Part shown: in pieces, positions 23,752 to 33,510 of the stretch
Layout of the letters: every line of letters starts with the position of its first letter
Position numbering within the stretch: position 1 is the first letter of the stretch
From: Penium margaritaceum
Lineage: Eukaryota > Streptophyta > Zygnematophyceae > Desmidiales > Peniaceae
NCBI GenBank assembly: GCA_023375785.1
Contig: SZWC01000082.1
Span: 56,098 to 120,097, forward strand
DNA: 64,000 nucleotides
Reading direction: 5' to 3'
Notes under the pieces: generated by a model
Told to the model about the DNA's origin: nothing
Databases searched by the model: none
The model's input: only the letters and a program-made list of their open reading frames with translations
Program-made: the position numbers and the translations under genes

Positions 23752-26700
23752 ATGGCAGGGACAGGGGAACCAGGGAATCATTCGCCCATCCTCAAGTTTG
23801 ATGGAGAGGGGTTTGCACTCTGGAAGTGGCAGTTTGAGATCATCATGGATGACAAAGATCTGCTAGGATATTTTGATGGAAGTATCCCAGCACCAAAGGA
23901 GGAGGGTGCTGACCTTCTGGCATGGGTCAAGCTCAACAAGAAGGCTCTCGCCATTCTTGTGTCCTCCATACAACCCGCAGTCCTTTCACACATCTGCGGT
24001 TGTACAGTGGCAGCCGCGGCATACGCCAAACTCGGCAAGGTGTTTCAGTCCTCCTAACTTGCCAACCGTCTCTTCATTCTACAAAACCTCATCAGCATGA
24101 GGCTTGGTGAAGGGGAGGATGTCTCCGCCTTCATGCAAAAGTTTGAGACGCTCTTGCAACAAGCCACCGGCATGGGTTGGGACCTGAAATCCGACATGCA
24201 GGCCATGATCTTTCTGATGACGCTGCCGGAAAGTTGGGGCCCCATGATAACAGTGCTTGGAGGGTGGACTGAAGATCTAGTTTCCTACACCACCGTCTCT
24301 GAGTATGTGCAGAATGAAGCCATGCGTCATAGCAGTAGTGAAGCAAACATGGCTGCCTTTGCCTCACGGAGCAGCGGCACCTTTCGCAATACCTCATCCT
24401 CTGGGTACAAGGGGAACAACAGCACTAGCAACAGTGGAAGGGGTGCAAAGCGCCAAGGAAACTGCCACAACTGTGGCAAGGCCGGACACTGGGCTCGAGA
24501 GTGCCGTGCACCCAAGAGAGAGGGAGGAGACGGGGATGAATGGCGAGGGGGAAATGGTGGGAAGGATCCCACAAGCTTGATGGCTGAGTGTGCCTCCAAC
24601 AAAGGGCGGGCGATACTCAGGCCAGGAGCCTATGGCCTTGACTCGGGCACAAACGAGCACACCACTTACGAGAAGAGAGACTTCNGGATTGGTGACAAGC
24701 TGGTCACAGTGGGTGTCAACGGTGGAGTTTCCGACCTCAAGCTAGAGGGGGTGGTCTACTTGCCCTCCTTCACAGCCAACCTGCTCTCCGTCTCTAAGAT
24801 AACTGACCATGGCATGACAGTGGTCTTTACAGAGAAGGAAGCAGTGATAGTTCCCACCAAGGACATCAACATTTCCTACTCTTCCAAGAAGTTTGTCGCA
24901 CACGTTCCTCGCGTTGATGGACTCTACGTCTTGCAGACCAAAACGACAACTTCAACGGCTGAATCTTTGGCCGAAAGTGATGATGAGGAGAGCAGCGATG
25001 CAGACTCAGATGAGGAAGGACATGTTGGAGCAGCGGAAGCAGTGGAAGCAGATGATTCGGCAACAAAACCGCAAGCAAATGCAGCCAGTGGGGCTGTTCA
25101 TTCTAACCTGTGCACATCCTCCAAGAACCTGTGGCACAGGTGCTTTGGACACGTGGCTCATTGCACATTGGAGCTCATGGGAAAGCAGGAGCTAGTGCGT
25201 GGGATGGAGCTAGGTGATGAGGTGGAGGGAGCGGAGATCATGTGTGAGCCATGCCTTCAAGGCAAGGCAAAAAGGAAACCCTTCAAGCGCAATGGAACGC
25301 GTGCTCTCGCACCTCTTGATCTTGTCCACTCTGACGTATGTGGTCCCTTTCGCATACCATCAAATGGAGGCAGCCGATATTTCCTCACATGCATCGACGA
25401 CAACAGCCGCAAAGTCTGGATATACTTTCTCAAAACGAAAAGTGAGGTGAAGGAGAATCTACAGGCCTTTGTCACTATGGTTGAGCGACAGAGTGGAAAG
25501 AAGGTGAAGGCATTCAGGACGGACAATGGGGGAGAGTACGAAGCTTGCAGGGAGTGGCTCAAGACACAGGGGATTGAACACCAGAAAACTACGCCCTACT
25601 CACCTCAAAGCAACGGCGTAGCAGAGAGGATGAACCAGACGCTCCTAGGCATGACAAGGTGCATGCTCTTTGACGCCAAGCTTCCTCCTAGGTTCTGGGC
25701 TGAAGCAGCACGTACGGCTACATACCTTGTGAACCTCACACCTGCAGCAGCTCTGCGAAGGAGAGGCAAGAAGAAGCAGACACAGCAGTTGAAGACGCCT
25801 CAAGAAGCATGGTCAGGCAGGAAGCCGGACGCCTCCCATCTCAAGGTGTTCGGTTGCACCGGGTTTGCCAAGGTCCAGGCTGGTGAGGGCCCTGGAAAGC
25901 TCGATGCAAGAGCACGAAAGTGNNNNNNNNNNNNNNNNNNNNNNNNNNNNNNNNNNNNNNNNNNNNNNNNNNNNNNNNNNNNNNNNNNNNNNNNNNNNNN
26001 NNNNNNNNNNNNNNNNNNNNNNNNNNNNNNNNNNNNNNNNNNNNNNNNNNNNNNNNNNNNNNNNNNNNNNNNNNNNNNNNNNNNNNNNNNNNNNNNNNNN
26101 NNNNNNNNNNNNNNNNNNNNNNNNNNNNNNNNNNNNNNNNNNNNNNNNNNNNNNNNNNNNNNNNNNNNNNNNNNNNNNNNNNNNNNNNNNNNNNNNNNNN
26201 NNNNNNNNATTTTCATCGGTTACGACACCGCCCACAAAGCCTATCGACTGTGGGACCAAGGAGCCAAGAAGGTCATCCGCAGCAAAGACGTGGATTTCCA
26301 CGAAATGTCTCTGAGTAAGGGAGAGCATCTCGAACTCGAGAACGCTCCAGAACAGGGAGAGTGGCTCACTCTCCTAGAAGAGGGAGACGAAGCACCAGCA
26401 CAATGGCATGGGATAGGTGCTGCAACAGGGAGAGGAGCTCGTGAAGATGACTCGGAGGAATCAGACTCTGATTCCGACGTATCCGATCCTCCGGAACATG
26501 AGGATGATGCCTCTCCCATCATCAACGACGAACCAGACCTCCAGCCTCTACATCAACAGCACCAGCCAGCAGGTTCAAGGAGCAGTTCACGCCTCAAAGT
26601 ACCTCGGCAGCATTACGACGCAGATAGGGGTGAATGGACAGGCTTCAACTATTCATTCTTGGTTCAAGAGGAGCCAACGTCTGTCGCAGAGGCACTCACT

Positions 26701-28248
26701 CGGCCTGACAAAGCAGAGTGGGACGAAGCAATTCGCAGTGAACTCAGCTCCATTGAAGAGAATGGGACCTGGGTGCTGGTGGACAGACCTGCCGGGGCTC
26801 ACGTTGTGGGGTCCAAGTGGGTGCTGAAAGTAAAAAGGAAACAGGATGGCAAGATAGACAAGTACAAGGCACGGGTGGTAGCAAAGGGGTTCTCCCAACG
26901 GCCTGGCGCAGAGTACGATGAGACCTTTGCCCCAGTTGTGACGTTTGCCTCCATCCGGTCAATGCTCGCCATTGCTGCTGCCGAGAACATGGAGGTCCAC
27001 CAGATGGATGTCAAGACAGCCTTCCTTTACGGCAAACTTGACAAGGAGGTATTGATGGAGGTTCTGGAGGGGGTTGATGCTCCTCAGGGCAAGGTGTGTA
27101 GATTGGTGAAGGCACTCTATGGGCCAAAACAAGCGCCAAGACTTTGGTACCAGGAGATGGACACCTTCATGGCCAAGGAGTCCTTCATGCAGTGCGACAA
27201 TGACCCTAGCATGTACGTGCATGAGAGTGACAAAGGGACTATGTTGGTCGCCTTGTACGTTGATGACCTGATTCTATGCTCCTCTTCAACGCAGCTGCTA
27301 GACGATCTCAAGGGGCAGCTGAGTAGCAGATTCAAGATGAAGGACATGGGTCCTCTTGACTTCTATCTTGGAATTGCAATCAAGCGCGACAGAGCAGCAG
27401 GTACCATCAGCCTGAACCAGACAAAGTACATCGACTCCATCCTGAAACGATACGACATGGCAGATTGCAAACCTGCCAGCACACCCATGAGCTCGGAGTG
27501 CAAACTCTCCACCTCCATGTCCCCATCCAACGAAGCGGAGAAAACTGACATGCTGGGCATCCCATATCAGTCTGCAGTGGGCAGTCTGATGTATGCCATG
27601 GTCGCCACCCGACCAGATATAGCCCATGCTGTTGGGCAGGTGAGCCGGTTTGTGGCCAATCCTAGTCCACTTCACTGGCAGGCCGTGAAGCGCATCATGC
27701 GCTACCTTCAGGGGACGCGGCACGTGGGGCTCCAGCTTGGAGGCATCGCTGGATCCGCATCACTCCGTCTCATGTGCTACACTGATGCTGATTGGGGAGG
27801 GAATATCGATGACAGAAAATCTACCTCCGGCTTTGTGTGTATGTTGAATGGAGGTGCAGTCAGTTGGGCAAATCGCAAGCAAGAATGTGTCTCTGTGTCA
27901 ACAGATGAAGCTGAGTACATCGCCTTGGCTGAGGTGTGTAAAGAGATGCAATGCCTACGAAGCGTGCTATCCGAGATGAAGGCACCACAGGCAACGGCGA
28001 CGGTCATCAAGATTGACAACATGAGCGCCATTGACATGTCAAAGAACCCCGTCCTGTCCAAGTGCACAAAGCACATCGAGATCCGCTACCACTACGCTCG
28101 AGATTTGGTCTACAAGCATACAGTGGAGCTCGAGTATGTCGGCACCAAGCTGAACCGGGCTGACATGCTTACAAAGCCACTGGACAAGGATCTCCACCAG
28201 GCGGGCAGGCAAGGTGTCGGCATGGTCAACGCAAGTGATGACGAATGA
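23752..28248 (+). CDS. gag-pol: Copia Gag-Pol polyprotein (one internal TAA)
   Basis: The frame runs from the ATG at 23752 to tandem TGA codons at 28246-28251, about 1,498 codons including Ns. Order: Gag with KFDGEGFALWKWQFEI and zinc knuckle CHNCGKAGHWAREC (24463-24504); protease DSG at 24640-24648; integrase head CEPCLQGKAKRKPF and DDE residues at 25333-25335, 25522-25524 and 25624-25626; RT with HQMDVKTAFLYGKLD and YVDD (GAT GAC at 27262-27267); RNase H with CYTDADWGG, NRKQECVSVSTDEAEY and HIEIRYHYARDLV. It makes particle proteins and the enzymes for reverse transcription and integration. A TAA at 24055-24057 in Gag is the only visible break, so an intact source copy probably exists elsewhere. 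No env-like gene follows. Confidence 0.95.
25923..26208. other. 286-N assembly gap, probably mis-sized
   Basis: The protein reads RARKC just before the gap and IFIGYDTAHKAYRL just after. The related - strand copia reads RANSYLFLGYESAHKAYRL with no intervening residues. Alignment needs only the third base of the Cys codon, so nearly all 286 Ns are likely fictitious. Confidence 0.75.
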
Positions 28249-28271
28249 TGATGGTCACTGACGCAAGGTGC

Positions 28272-28281
28272 AAGGGAGAGA
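28272..28281 (+). promoter_or_regulatory. Polypurine tract of the nested copia
   Basis: AAGGGAGAGA, two bases before the 3' LTR, in the expected position. Confidence 0.75.
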
Positions 28282-28283
28282 TT

Positions 28284-28936
28284 TGTTGAATGTTTTTGCC
28301 CCTCGTTCAGTGTTGTAGGACGGATCAGCAATGCTCTGCCCCTTGTGGAGGCATGACCCCTAGATCCGTTGTAGTGTGACTCAACTATGCTCTGTCTCTT
28401 GTGAGATATGACCTGTGAGTACCCCATGTGGGTGAGTGGTTACCTTGGCCATCTTGTTGATTTGGCCAAGTGAGAGGTCATGAGGTCGATCCTCGCCCCA
28501 TGCATATCTTGTTTGCTGTGGAAGCTTCCAAGAAAGAAAGTCCGTAGCTTCTTGGACGCTACATGGTTGGTCTGTCACCTTGACACTAGGATGCTTATGT
28601 GTCAAGCCCACTGTGCAAGTCTATTGGTGATGTGGCTGGTTCAGGCCACTTCCCAGGAATGTGCTTTTGAGTTCTAGGACTGGACAGACAGCTATAAAAG
28701 GACTTGCCTTGCATGCTGATCAATCAACCCTTGCTTGATGCTCTCTTGCGTATTGACGACTTGAGCTCTTCTTGAGATGTAATGCTAAGGCGTTAGTACT
28801 CTTGAAGGTGAAGTGTATGCCTGATTAAGTTTGGGGTACATGACACATGTCAACAAAGGAAGAAGGCCTAAAAACCTTTGCGAGCTTTTCGGTTTCGCGG
28901 CTTCTCTGCCAGAGGTGGTTAGCTCAATAGCTAACA
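28284..28936 (+). repeat. 3' LTR of the nested copia (653 bp)
   Basis: A near-identical partner of 22843-23495, followed at once by the GGTTT duplication. Differences cluster in the last ~110 bp, for example acatacctgc versus acatgtcaac. Confidence 0.96.
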
Positions 28937-28941
28937 GGTTT

Positions 28942-29131
28942 CCGTTAGAAGCAAGAGAATTTTCAGCGTCGAGCACAGCACCAACAAGCTGACCCCATGG
29001 AGATCGACGCAGTGCAAGGAAGCCAGCAGCAGAGCAAGCCGCGTGGTGGGAACTGCTGGATCTGTGGGAAGCCTGGGCACCACAAGAAGGACTGGAAGAA
29101 GAAGCAGGAGGGAAACGGCAACCAGCAGTGA
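28942..29131 (+). pseudogene. gag: Chromovirus gag, 3' part with altered zinc knuckle
   Basis: After removing the nested element and one GGTTT copy, the gag frame continues here, with an in-frame TAG at 28946-28948, through MEIDAVQGS to a zinc knuckle and ends CAG CAG TGA (29129-29131). The knuckle is CWICGKPGHHKKDW: the last Cys of CX2CX4HX4C is Trp (TGG at 29093-29095), which would lose zinc binding unless this lineage differs. The gag stop overlaps the pol frame by the -1 arrangement. Confidence 0.88.
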
Positions 29132-29153
29132 GTGGCGGGCGGCCATCTGCTGG
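29110..29153 (+). promoter_or_regulatory. Programmed -1 frameshift signal between gag and pol
   Basis: The heptamer G GGA AAC (29110-29116) lies in the correct gag phase for X XXY YYZ slippage. A 5-nt spacer follows, then the stem CCAGCAG (29122-29128) pairs perfectly with CTGCTGG (29147-29153). An inner stem TGGC (29133-29136)/GCCA (29142-29145) closes a 5-nt loop. The gag TGA is in the bulge between stems. After slipping, the frame reads directly into protease. Confidence 0.8.
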
Positions 29154-29634
29154 GAAAGCTTCGTCCGCATCAGCGAACACCAGCCCCGAAAGTCCTTCGA
29201 CAACTAGGGAGCTGCCAAGTGTATTGCTGCGGAGCGAAGGAAGCGAGAGCGTTCCGGGGATCCTCCTGAAAGCCGAAATTTTATCGGCTAGTTCTGTGGA
29301 CGGCGAGGGACGCCATACTCGCCGGCAGATTGAAGCGTTACTGGATTGCGGGGCGTCGCACTCATTTTTCAGCGACGAGCTTGCAAAGAGGTTGGGGCTT
29401 GTACGGCTACCCGGGAAGCCAACTACGGCCAAGTTGGTGCAAGGGGAGCTGGAGTGCGGACTGCCTCTGAAGCCTCTAAGGATCCGTCTGGGCAAGCTAT
29501 CGTGCGATGTGAACTTTTGCACGTGCCCGATGGAGACCTACGACGCCATTTTGGGGCGTGACTGGCTGCACCGGTGGAATCGTGCTGTGGATTGGGTGCG
29601 CAGCCAGGTGAAAGTGAAGAAATGCGGAGAGTAA
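29132..29634 (+). pseudogene. pol: Chromovirus pol: protease
   Basis: This is the -1 frame relative to gag; translation after the slip starts at 29116. The aspartic protease motif is ALLDCGASHSFFSDELAKRLGL, with D-C-G in place of D-S/T-G, a variant I recall in plant gypsy elements, followed by YDAILGRDWL. It would cut the polyprotein into mature enzymes. An in-frame TAA (29632-29634) ends it; RT continues in the same frame. Confidence 0.87.
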
Positions 29635-30640
29635 ATTATTTCACCATTGTGGGCAGAGGAGAAGGACTCCAAGGAAGGCAAGGTGCCGCAGTTGAGTTAC
29701 GTGCAGCTGAAGCGCTGTCAGCGCAAGGGGGATCAAGTGTACCTTGTGTGGATGCGGCAAAAGATAGCAGCTGAAGAGGTGGAAGTTTTGGCAGCGGCGA
29801 CAAAGCAACCGGAGGAAGAGCAGCAGAAAGTACCTATAGCAGAGCTGTTGGAAGGCGTCAAGGGAGTGTTAGACAGCTACAATGACGTGCTTCCTGCTGA
29901 GCTGCCAAAAGGTTTACCACCGAAGCTGGACATTGACCACAAAATTGATCTGGTTCCGGGAGCAACTCCAACGGTACAAGCTGCTTATCGCATGAGCGAT
30001 AATGAGCTGGGTGAGCTGAAGAAGCAGTTGGAGGAGCTAACGGAACAGGGGTTCATCAGACCGTCGGTGTCACCCTACGCTGCACCGGTCTTTTTTGTGA
30101 AAAAAAAAGACAGGGGAGCTGCGGATGTGCGTGGACTATCGGGCACTGAACAATGTAACGATCAAGAACCGGTACCCGCTGCCAAGGGTCGAGGAGCTGT
30201 TTGACCAGCTGAGGGGAGCGCAGTTCTTCAGCAAGATTGACTTGCACTCGGGGTACCATCAGATCCGGATTGCGGAACAGGATGTGGAGAAGACGGCGTT
30301 TCGGACACGGTACGGTCATTTCGAGTACCTCGTGATGCCGTTTGGGTTGACCAACGCTCCTGCAACGTTCATGAGCCTCATGAACAGGATCTTCCAACCT
30401 CACCTGGACCAGTTCGTGGTGGTGTTCCTTGACGACATCCTTATCTACTCCCGAACTCTGGAAGAGCATCAGCAACATCTTCGGCAGGTGTTGAAAACTC
30501 TCTAGAGAGAGAAGTTGTTTGCAAAGCTCTCCAAGTGTGAGTTCGAGAAAAGGGAGGTGGAGTTCCTTGGGCACATCGTCAGCGGCAAGGGTCTCCGCAT
30601 GGACCCGAAAAAGGTGGAAGCAGTGAAGTAGTGGCCGACA
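29635..30640 (+). pseudogene. pol: Chromovirus pol: reverse transcriptase
   Basis: RT begins with the linker [14 protein letters not shown] and [18 protein letters not shown], then [13 protein letters not shown] nine-A run (30100-30108) throws the frame by +1; an eight-A run would continue into [20 protein letters not shown]. Further motifs are [27 protein letters not shown] and the catalytic FLDD (GAC GAC at 30431-30436), all intact. TAG codons at 30503-30505 and 30629-30631 interrupt the thumb/connection. The polymerase core looks functional apart from the breaks. Confidence 0.93.
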
Positions 30641-31186
30641 CCAAAGTGCGTGCGTGACATCCAGGTATTCCTGGGGTTTGTCAACTACTACCGGAAATTC
30701 ATCCGGGGGTACGCAGAAAAGGGTACGCCGCTGACTCTGCTGCTGAGGAAGGATCACCAGTGGGAATGGGGCGGTCAGAAGCAGGAGAGCTTCAAGGAGC
30801 TCAAGACTTCCATGTGTGACGCTCCGGTCCTGGTGCATCCAGATTCATCCAAGGAGTACGTCATGGCGACGGCTGCAAACGACTATGCCATTGGGGCGGT
30901 GCTGATGCAGGATCACGGGAAAGGACCGCAGCCGATTGCGTACGCATCTCGCAAATTGCGAGGTGCAGAGCTGAATTACACAATCCATGAAAAGGAGATG
31001 CTGGCGGTGATCCATGCGTTCAAGCACTGGAGGTGCTACCTCGAGTCGCGACGCTGCGTGGTCTTCACAGACCATTATGCCCTGAAGTACCTGAAGACGC
31101 AGCCGAATCTTAATCGCCGACAAACTCAATGGATGGAGTTTTTTTAGGGGTGTTTTGACTACGAGATCCAGTACAAGCCTGGGAAG
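30641..31186 (+). pseudogene. pol: Chromovirus pol: RNase H
   Basis: The end of the RT connection (VFLGFVNYYRKFI) leads into RNase H: DYAIGAVLMQDHG, IAYASRKLRGAELNY, EKEMLAVIHAFKHW, VFTDHYALKYL. The first catalytic Asp, normally in TDAS, is missing: the protein reads TAAND (Ala codon at 30872-30874). A TAG at 31145-31147 falls just before CFDYEIQYKPGKVNPADPLSRRPD, where many elements have Gln, Glu or Ser. Confidence 0.9.
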
Positions 31187-32490
31187 GTGAACCCGGCAGA
31201 TCCTCTGTCGCGGAGGCCGGACTTGAGCCTCAATGCCATCTCAGTGCTGATGGGATCTCTAGTCATGCATAGCCTGTTCAAGCACGGCTATGGTGTGGAC
31301 AGTGCGTTCACGGGTGGTATGCTGAAAGACGCCACGTGGGATGGAGTGTATTGGCGAAGGGGTCAGGAGCGGAGGATTGTCGTGCCGGACTATGCGCCAT
31401 TGAAGCAGTTATTGCTGGAGGAGGCGCATGACACCCACTACTCGGGTCATTTCGGCTTCGACAAGACGCAGAAAGCCTTGATACGCCAATACTGGTGGTC
31501 GTCAATGGCGACTGATTGCGAGAGGTTTGTGAGCAGTTGCGATGTGTGTCAACGCATCAAGGCACGGAAGACCAAGCCACCAGGGGAGCTGCAGCCATTG
31601 CCTGTACCAGAGAGGCCATGGACAGACATCTCGCTCGACTTCATTGGCGGGCTGCCTGTGACGCAGCAAGGTAACAACACGGTGTTGATGGTGGTGGATC
31701 GGTTCTCCAAGATGGCACACTTCATCGCATGTCTTCAGAGCATCACAGCTGCCGGGACAGCTCAACTCCTCCTCAGTCATGTCATCAAGCTGCATGGAGT
31801 GCCGCAGTCGGTGGTCTCAGATCGCGATCCACGCTTCACTTCGCAATTCTGGAGAGATCTCATGGAGAAGCTGGGCAAGCGAGTCCAGCTGACCACAGTA
31901 TACCACCCACAGAGCGATGGGCAGACAGAGCGCACAAACCAGACACTAGAGCAGCTGTTGCGGAGCATGGTCCCACCGGATGGAGAGGGTTGGGAGGAGA
32001 AGCTCGGAGTGGCAGAGTTTGCCTACAACTCAGCGGTGTCAGCATCAACAGGAAAGTCACCGTTTGAGGTGGTCTATGGCCACCAGCCACTGAGCCGAGC
32101 CGCTCTTGCTACAGCAACATCTCTTCCGGCTGTGTAGCAGATTGCTGAAGGGTTTGCCACCACTTGGGACGTGGTGCGGCAACGGCTATTGAAGGCACAA
32201 AAGCAATAGAAGCGGCAAGCTGATAAGCATCGCTCTGCGGAGGAGTTCCAAGTGGGAGATCAGGTGATGCCGAACTCTGCTAATCTGCAGCTGATGGGAG
32301 TTGGGAGTCCAAAACTAAAACCACGATGGGTGGGTCCGTTCCGCATTCTGGAGAAGCGGTCGGCCGTCTCATACAAGCTGGAGCTGCCAGCTCACTACAC
32401 CATCCATCCGGTGTTCCACATCTCCCTGCTTCGTGCCTATCGTGACCCCAACACCTTCTTCCAGGGTCGTGGGACAGCTCCACCTCCTAC
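31187..32490 (+). pseudogene. pol: Chromovirus pol: integrase with GPY/F module
   Basis: The zinc head is H-X3-H (HYSGH) and CDVC. The core holds DDE residues in DISLDFIGGLP, VSDRDPRFTSQFW and DGQTERTNQTLEQL, all present. The GPY/F region reads PRWVGPFRILEKRS, followed by HPVFHISLLRAY. TAG codons lie at 32135-32137 and 32207-32209; the second is at the Gln position of the AQ-x-RQK-x-xAD motif. Integrase inserts the cDNA into the genome. Confidence 0.93.
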
Positions 32491-32717
32491 TGTCCGGGTC
32501 GAAGGAAGTGAAGAGTTTGAGGTGGAGAAGATTCTGGCGGACCGCCAGAGGGGAGGACGGCGTGAGTTCCTGGTGCAGTGGAAGGGGTACCCGGCTGAGC
32601 ACAACTCTTGGGAGCCAGAGATCAACTTCCATGTTGGGGGTACCAACAGTGTTCTCCAAGAGTACCTCAGGCGCACCAAGACGTCGCGCCTCCGACGGGG
32701 TGGCGGGGGAGGGGGGG
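32491..32717 (+). pseudogene. pol: Chromovirus integrase C-terminal chromodomain
   Basis: EEFEVEKILADRQRGG, REFLVQWKGYP and NSWEPEINF form a canonical chromodomain at about 32,510-32,635. In chromoviruses this domain recognises methylated histone H3 and guides integration to heterochromatin. The present frame has no stop before the 3' LTR. A TGA at 32718-32720 lies one frame away, just after a G-run, so one indel in that run probably removed the natural end. Confidence 0.92.
32705..32717 (+). promoter_or_regulatory. Polypurine tract of the chromovirus
   Basis: The tract is gggggaggggggg, four bases before the 3' LTR. Its long G-run also overlaps the end of pol. Confidence 0.75.
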
Positions 32718-32721
32718 TGAA

Positions 32722-33510
32722 TGTAATGAGGTGCCCCTATTTTTCCGGCATACTCGGGGCCTCCACCAAGTTTCTGGGGGCATCTGGGCCATTTTCCGTT
32801 TTTCGGAAATGTGGCTTGCAGTTGAGCTCACCTCCGCTCGACCACGACTGCGCGGATGCGGGGATGCACGGACGCGAGGAGGAGCGAGCGAGCGAATGGA
32901 GCACGGCGTGCTCCACACGCGAGGGGCGTGTTTCGCTCGTCGCTTTGCAACAGCGTTCCGATCATGCCACGCGAGGGTGGCTTTCACCCTCTCTGCGAGT
33001 AGCGTAACGGCGACGCTAACCGCCGAGGAGTTGTTTCGACGGACGGCCCCGGCAACTGTGGCGGTCAACGGCGGCAGTAAAACCGGTGACTGCGACCGTG
33101 CGACGGTCGCAGTTTTCCAATGGCGTGCGCAACACGGTGACCGCATCCACCGCCGAGAAGCATACGGGAGCAACGACGCGGCTCGCTGATAGACACGATC
33201 GACCGTCGATCTCAACGATCGACGGCCGTGGACTTCTCGCACTAGACATTAGGTGCAAGTAGAGCACCAGGTTCAGGTGCAAGCAGAGCACTGAGTTCAG
33301 GTGCAAGTAGCTTGTCATAGCAAGCTAGGAAAGCAGTAAGCTGAGACCGTGGCTAGCCAGCCAGACAATGTAAATACCCTATACTCAGTTCAATCTCATT
33401 AACCTGTATTTTCCAGCTCTGGCTTCCTAAAATCTCCAAGTCTATCTTTCCGCTGCGACTGTGCTCTCCACACACCAAGGCTAAATCTCCAGAGAGCACC
33501 CACTCTCACA
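32722..33510 (+). repeat. 3' LTR of the chromovirus (789 bp)
   Basis: TGTAATGAGG...CTCACA, partner of 20968-21756. It is followed immediately by the GAGTT duplication and the decamer array. Confidence 0.96.

Larger units (their letters stand above)
22843..28936 (+). mobile_element. Nested Ty1/copia LTR retrotransposon, nearly intact
   Basis: Two 653-bp LTRs (TGTTGAATG...AGCTAACA) flank one gag-pol frame. A perfect target-site duplication GGTTT (22838-22842 and 28937-28941) places the insertion inside chromovirus gag. The LTRs differ at about 20 of 653 positions, so it is younger than its host element. Only one in-frame stop is seen (TAA 24055-24057), and the catalytic residues of protease, integrase, RT and RNase H that can be read are present. 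An assembly gap (25923-26208) and one N (24685) lie in pol. Confidence 0.97.
20968..33510 (+). mobile_element. Ty3/gypsy chromovirus LTR retrotransposon with a nested copia
   Basis: Two 789-bp LTRs (TGT...ACA) bound gag, protease, RT, RNase H, integrase and a chromodomain, the chromovirus order. A perfect 5-bp target-site duplication, gagtt, flanks it (20963-20967 and 33511-33515), showing direct insertion into the decamer array. It has a tRNA-iMet primer site and a G-rich polypurine tract. The LTRs differ at about 43 positions of 789 by my alignment. The copy is inactive: a 6,094-bp copia splits gag, several TAG/TAA codons and one frameshift interrupt pol, and the first RNase H Asp is missing. 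Removing the nested element leaves about 6.4 kb. Confidence 0.97.

Noticed and set aside
28249-28283. Extra envelope-like gene after copia pol
   Set aside because: Only 35 bp separate pol from the LTR; there is no room for env.
32718-33007. Extension of the chromovirus pol frame into the 3' LTR
   Set aside because: It most likely results from a length change in the G-run, since a TGA lies at 32718-32720 one frame away; the extra residues match no domain.
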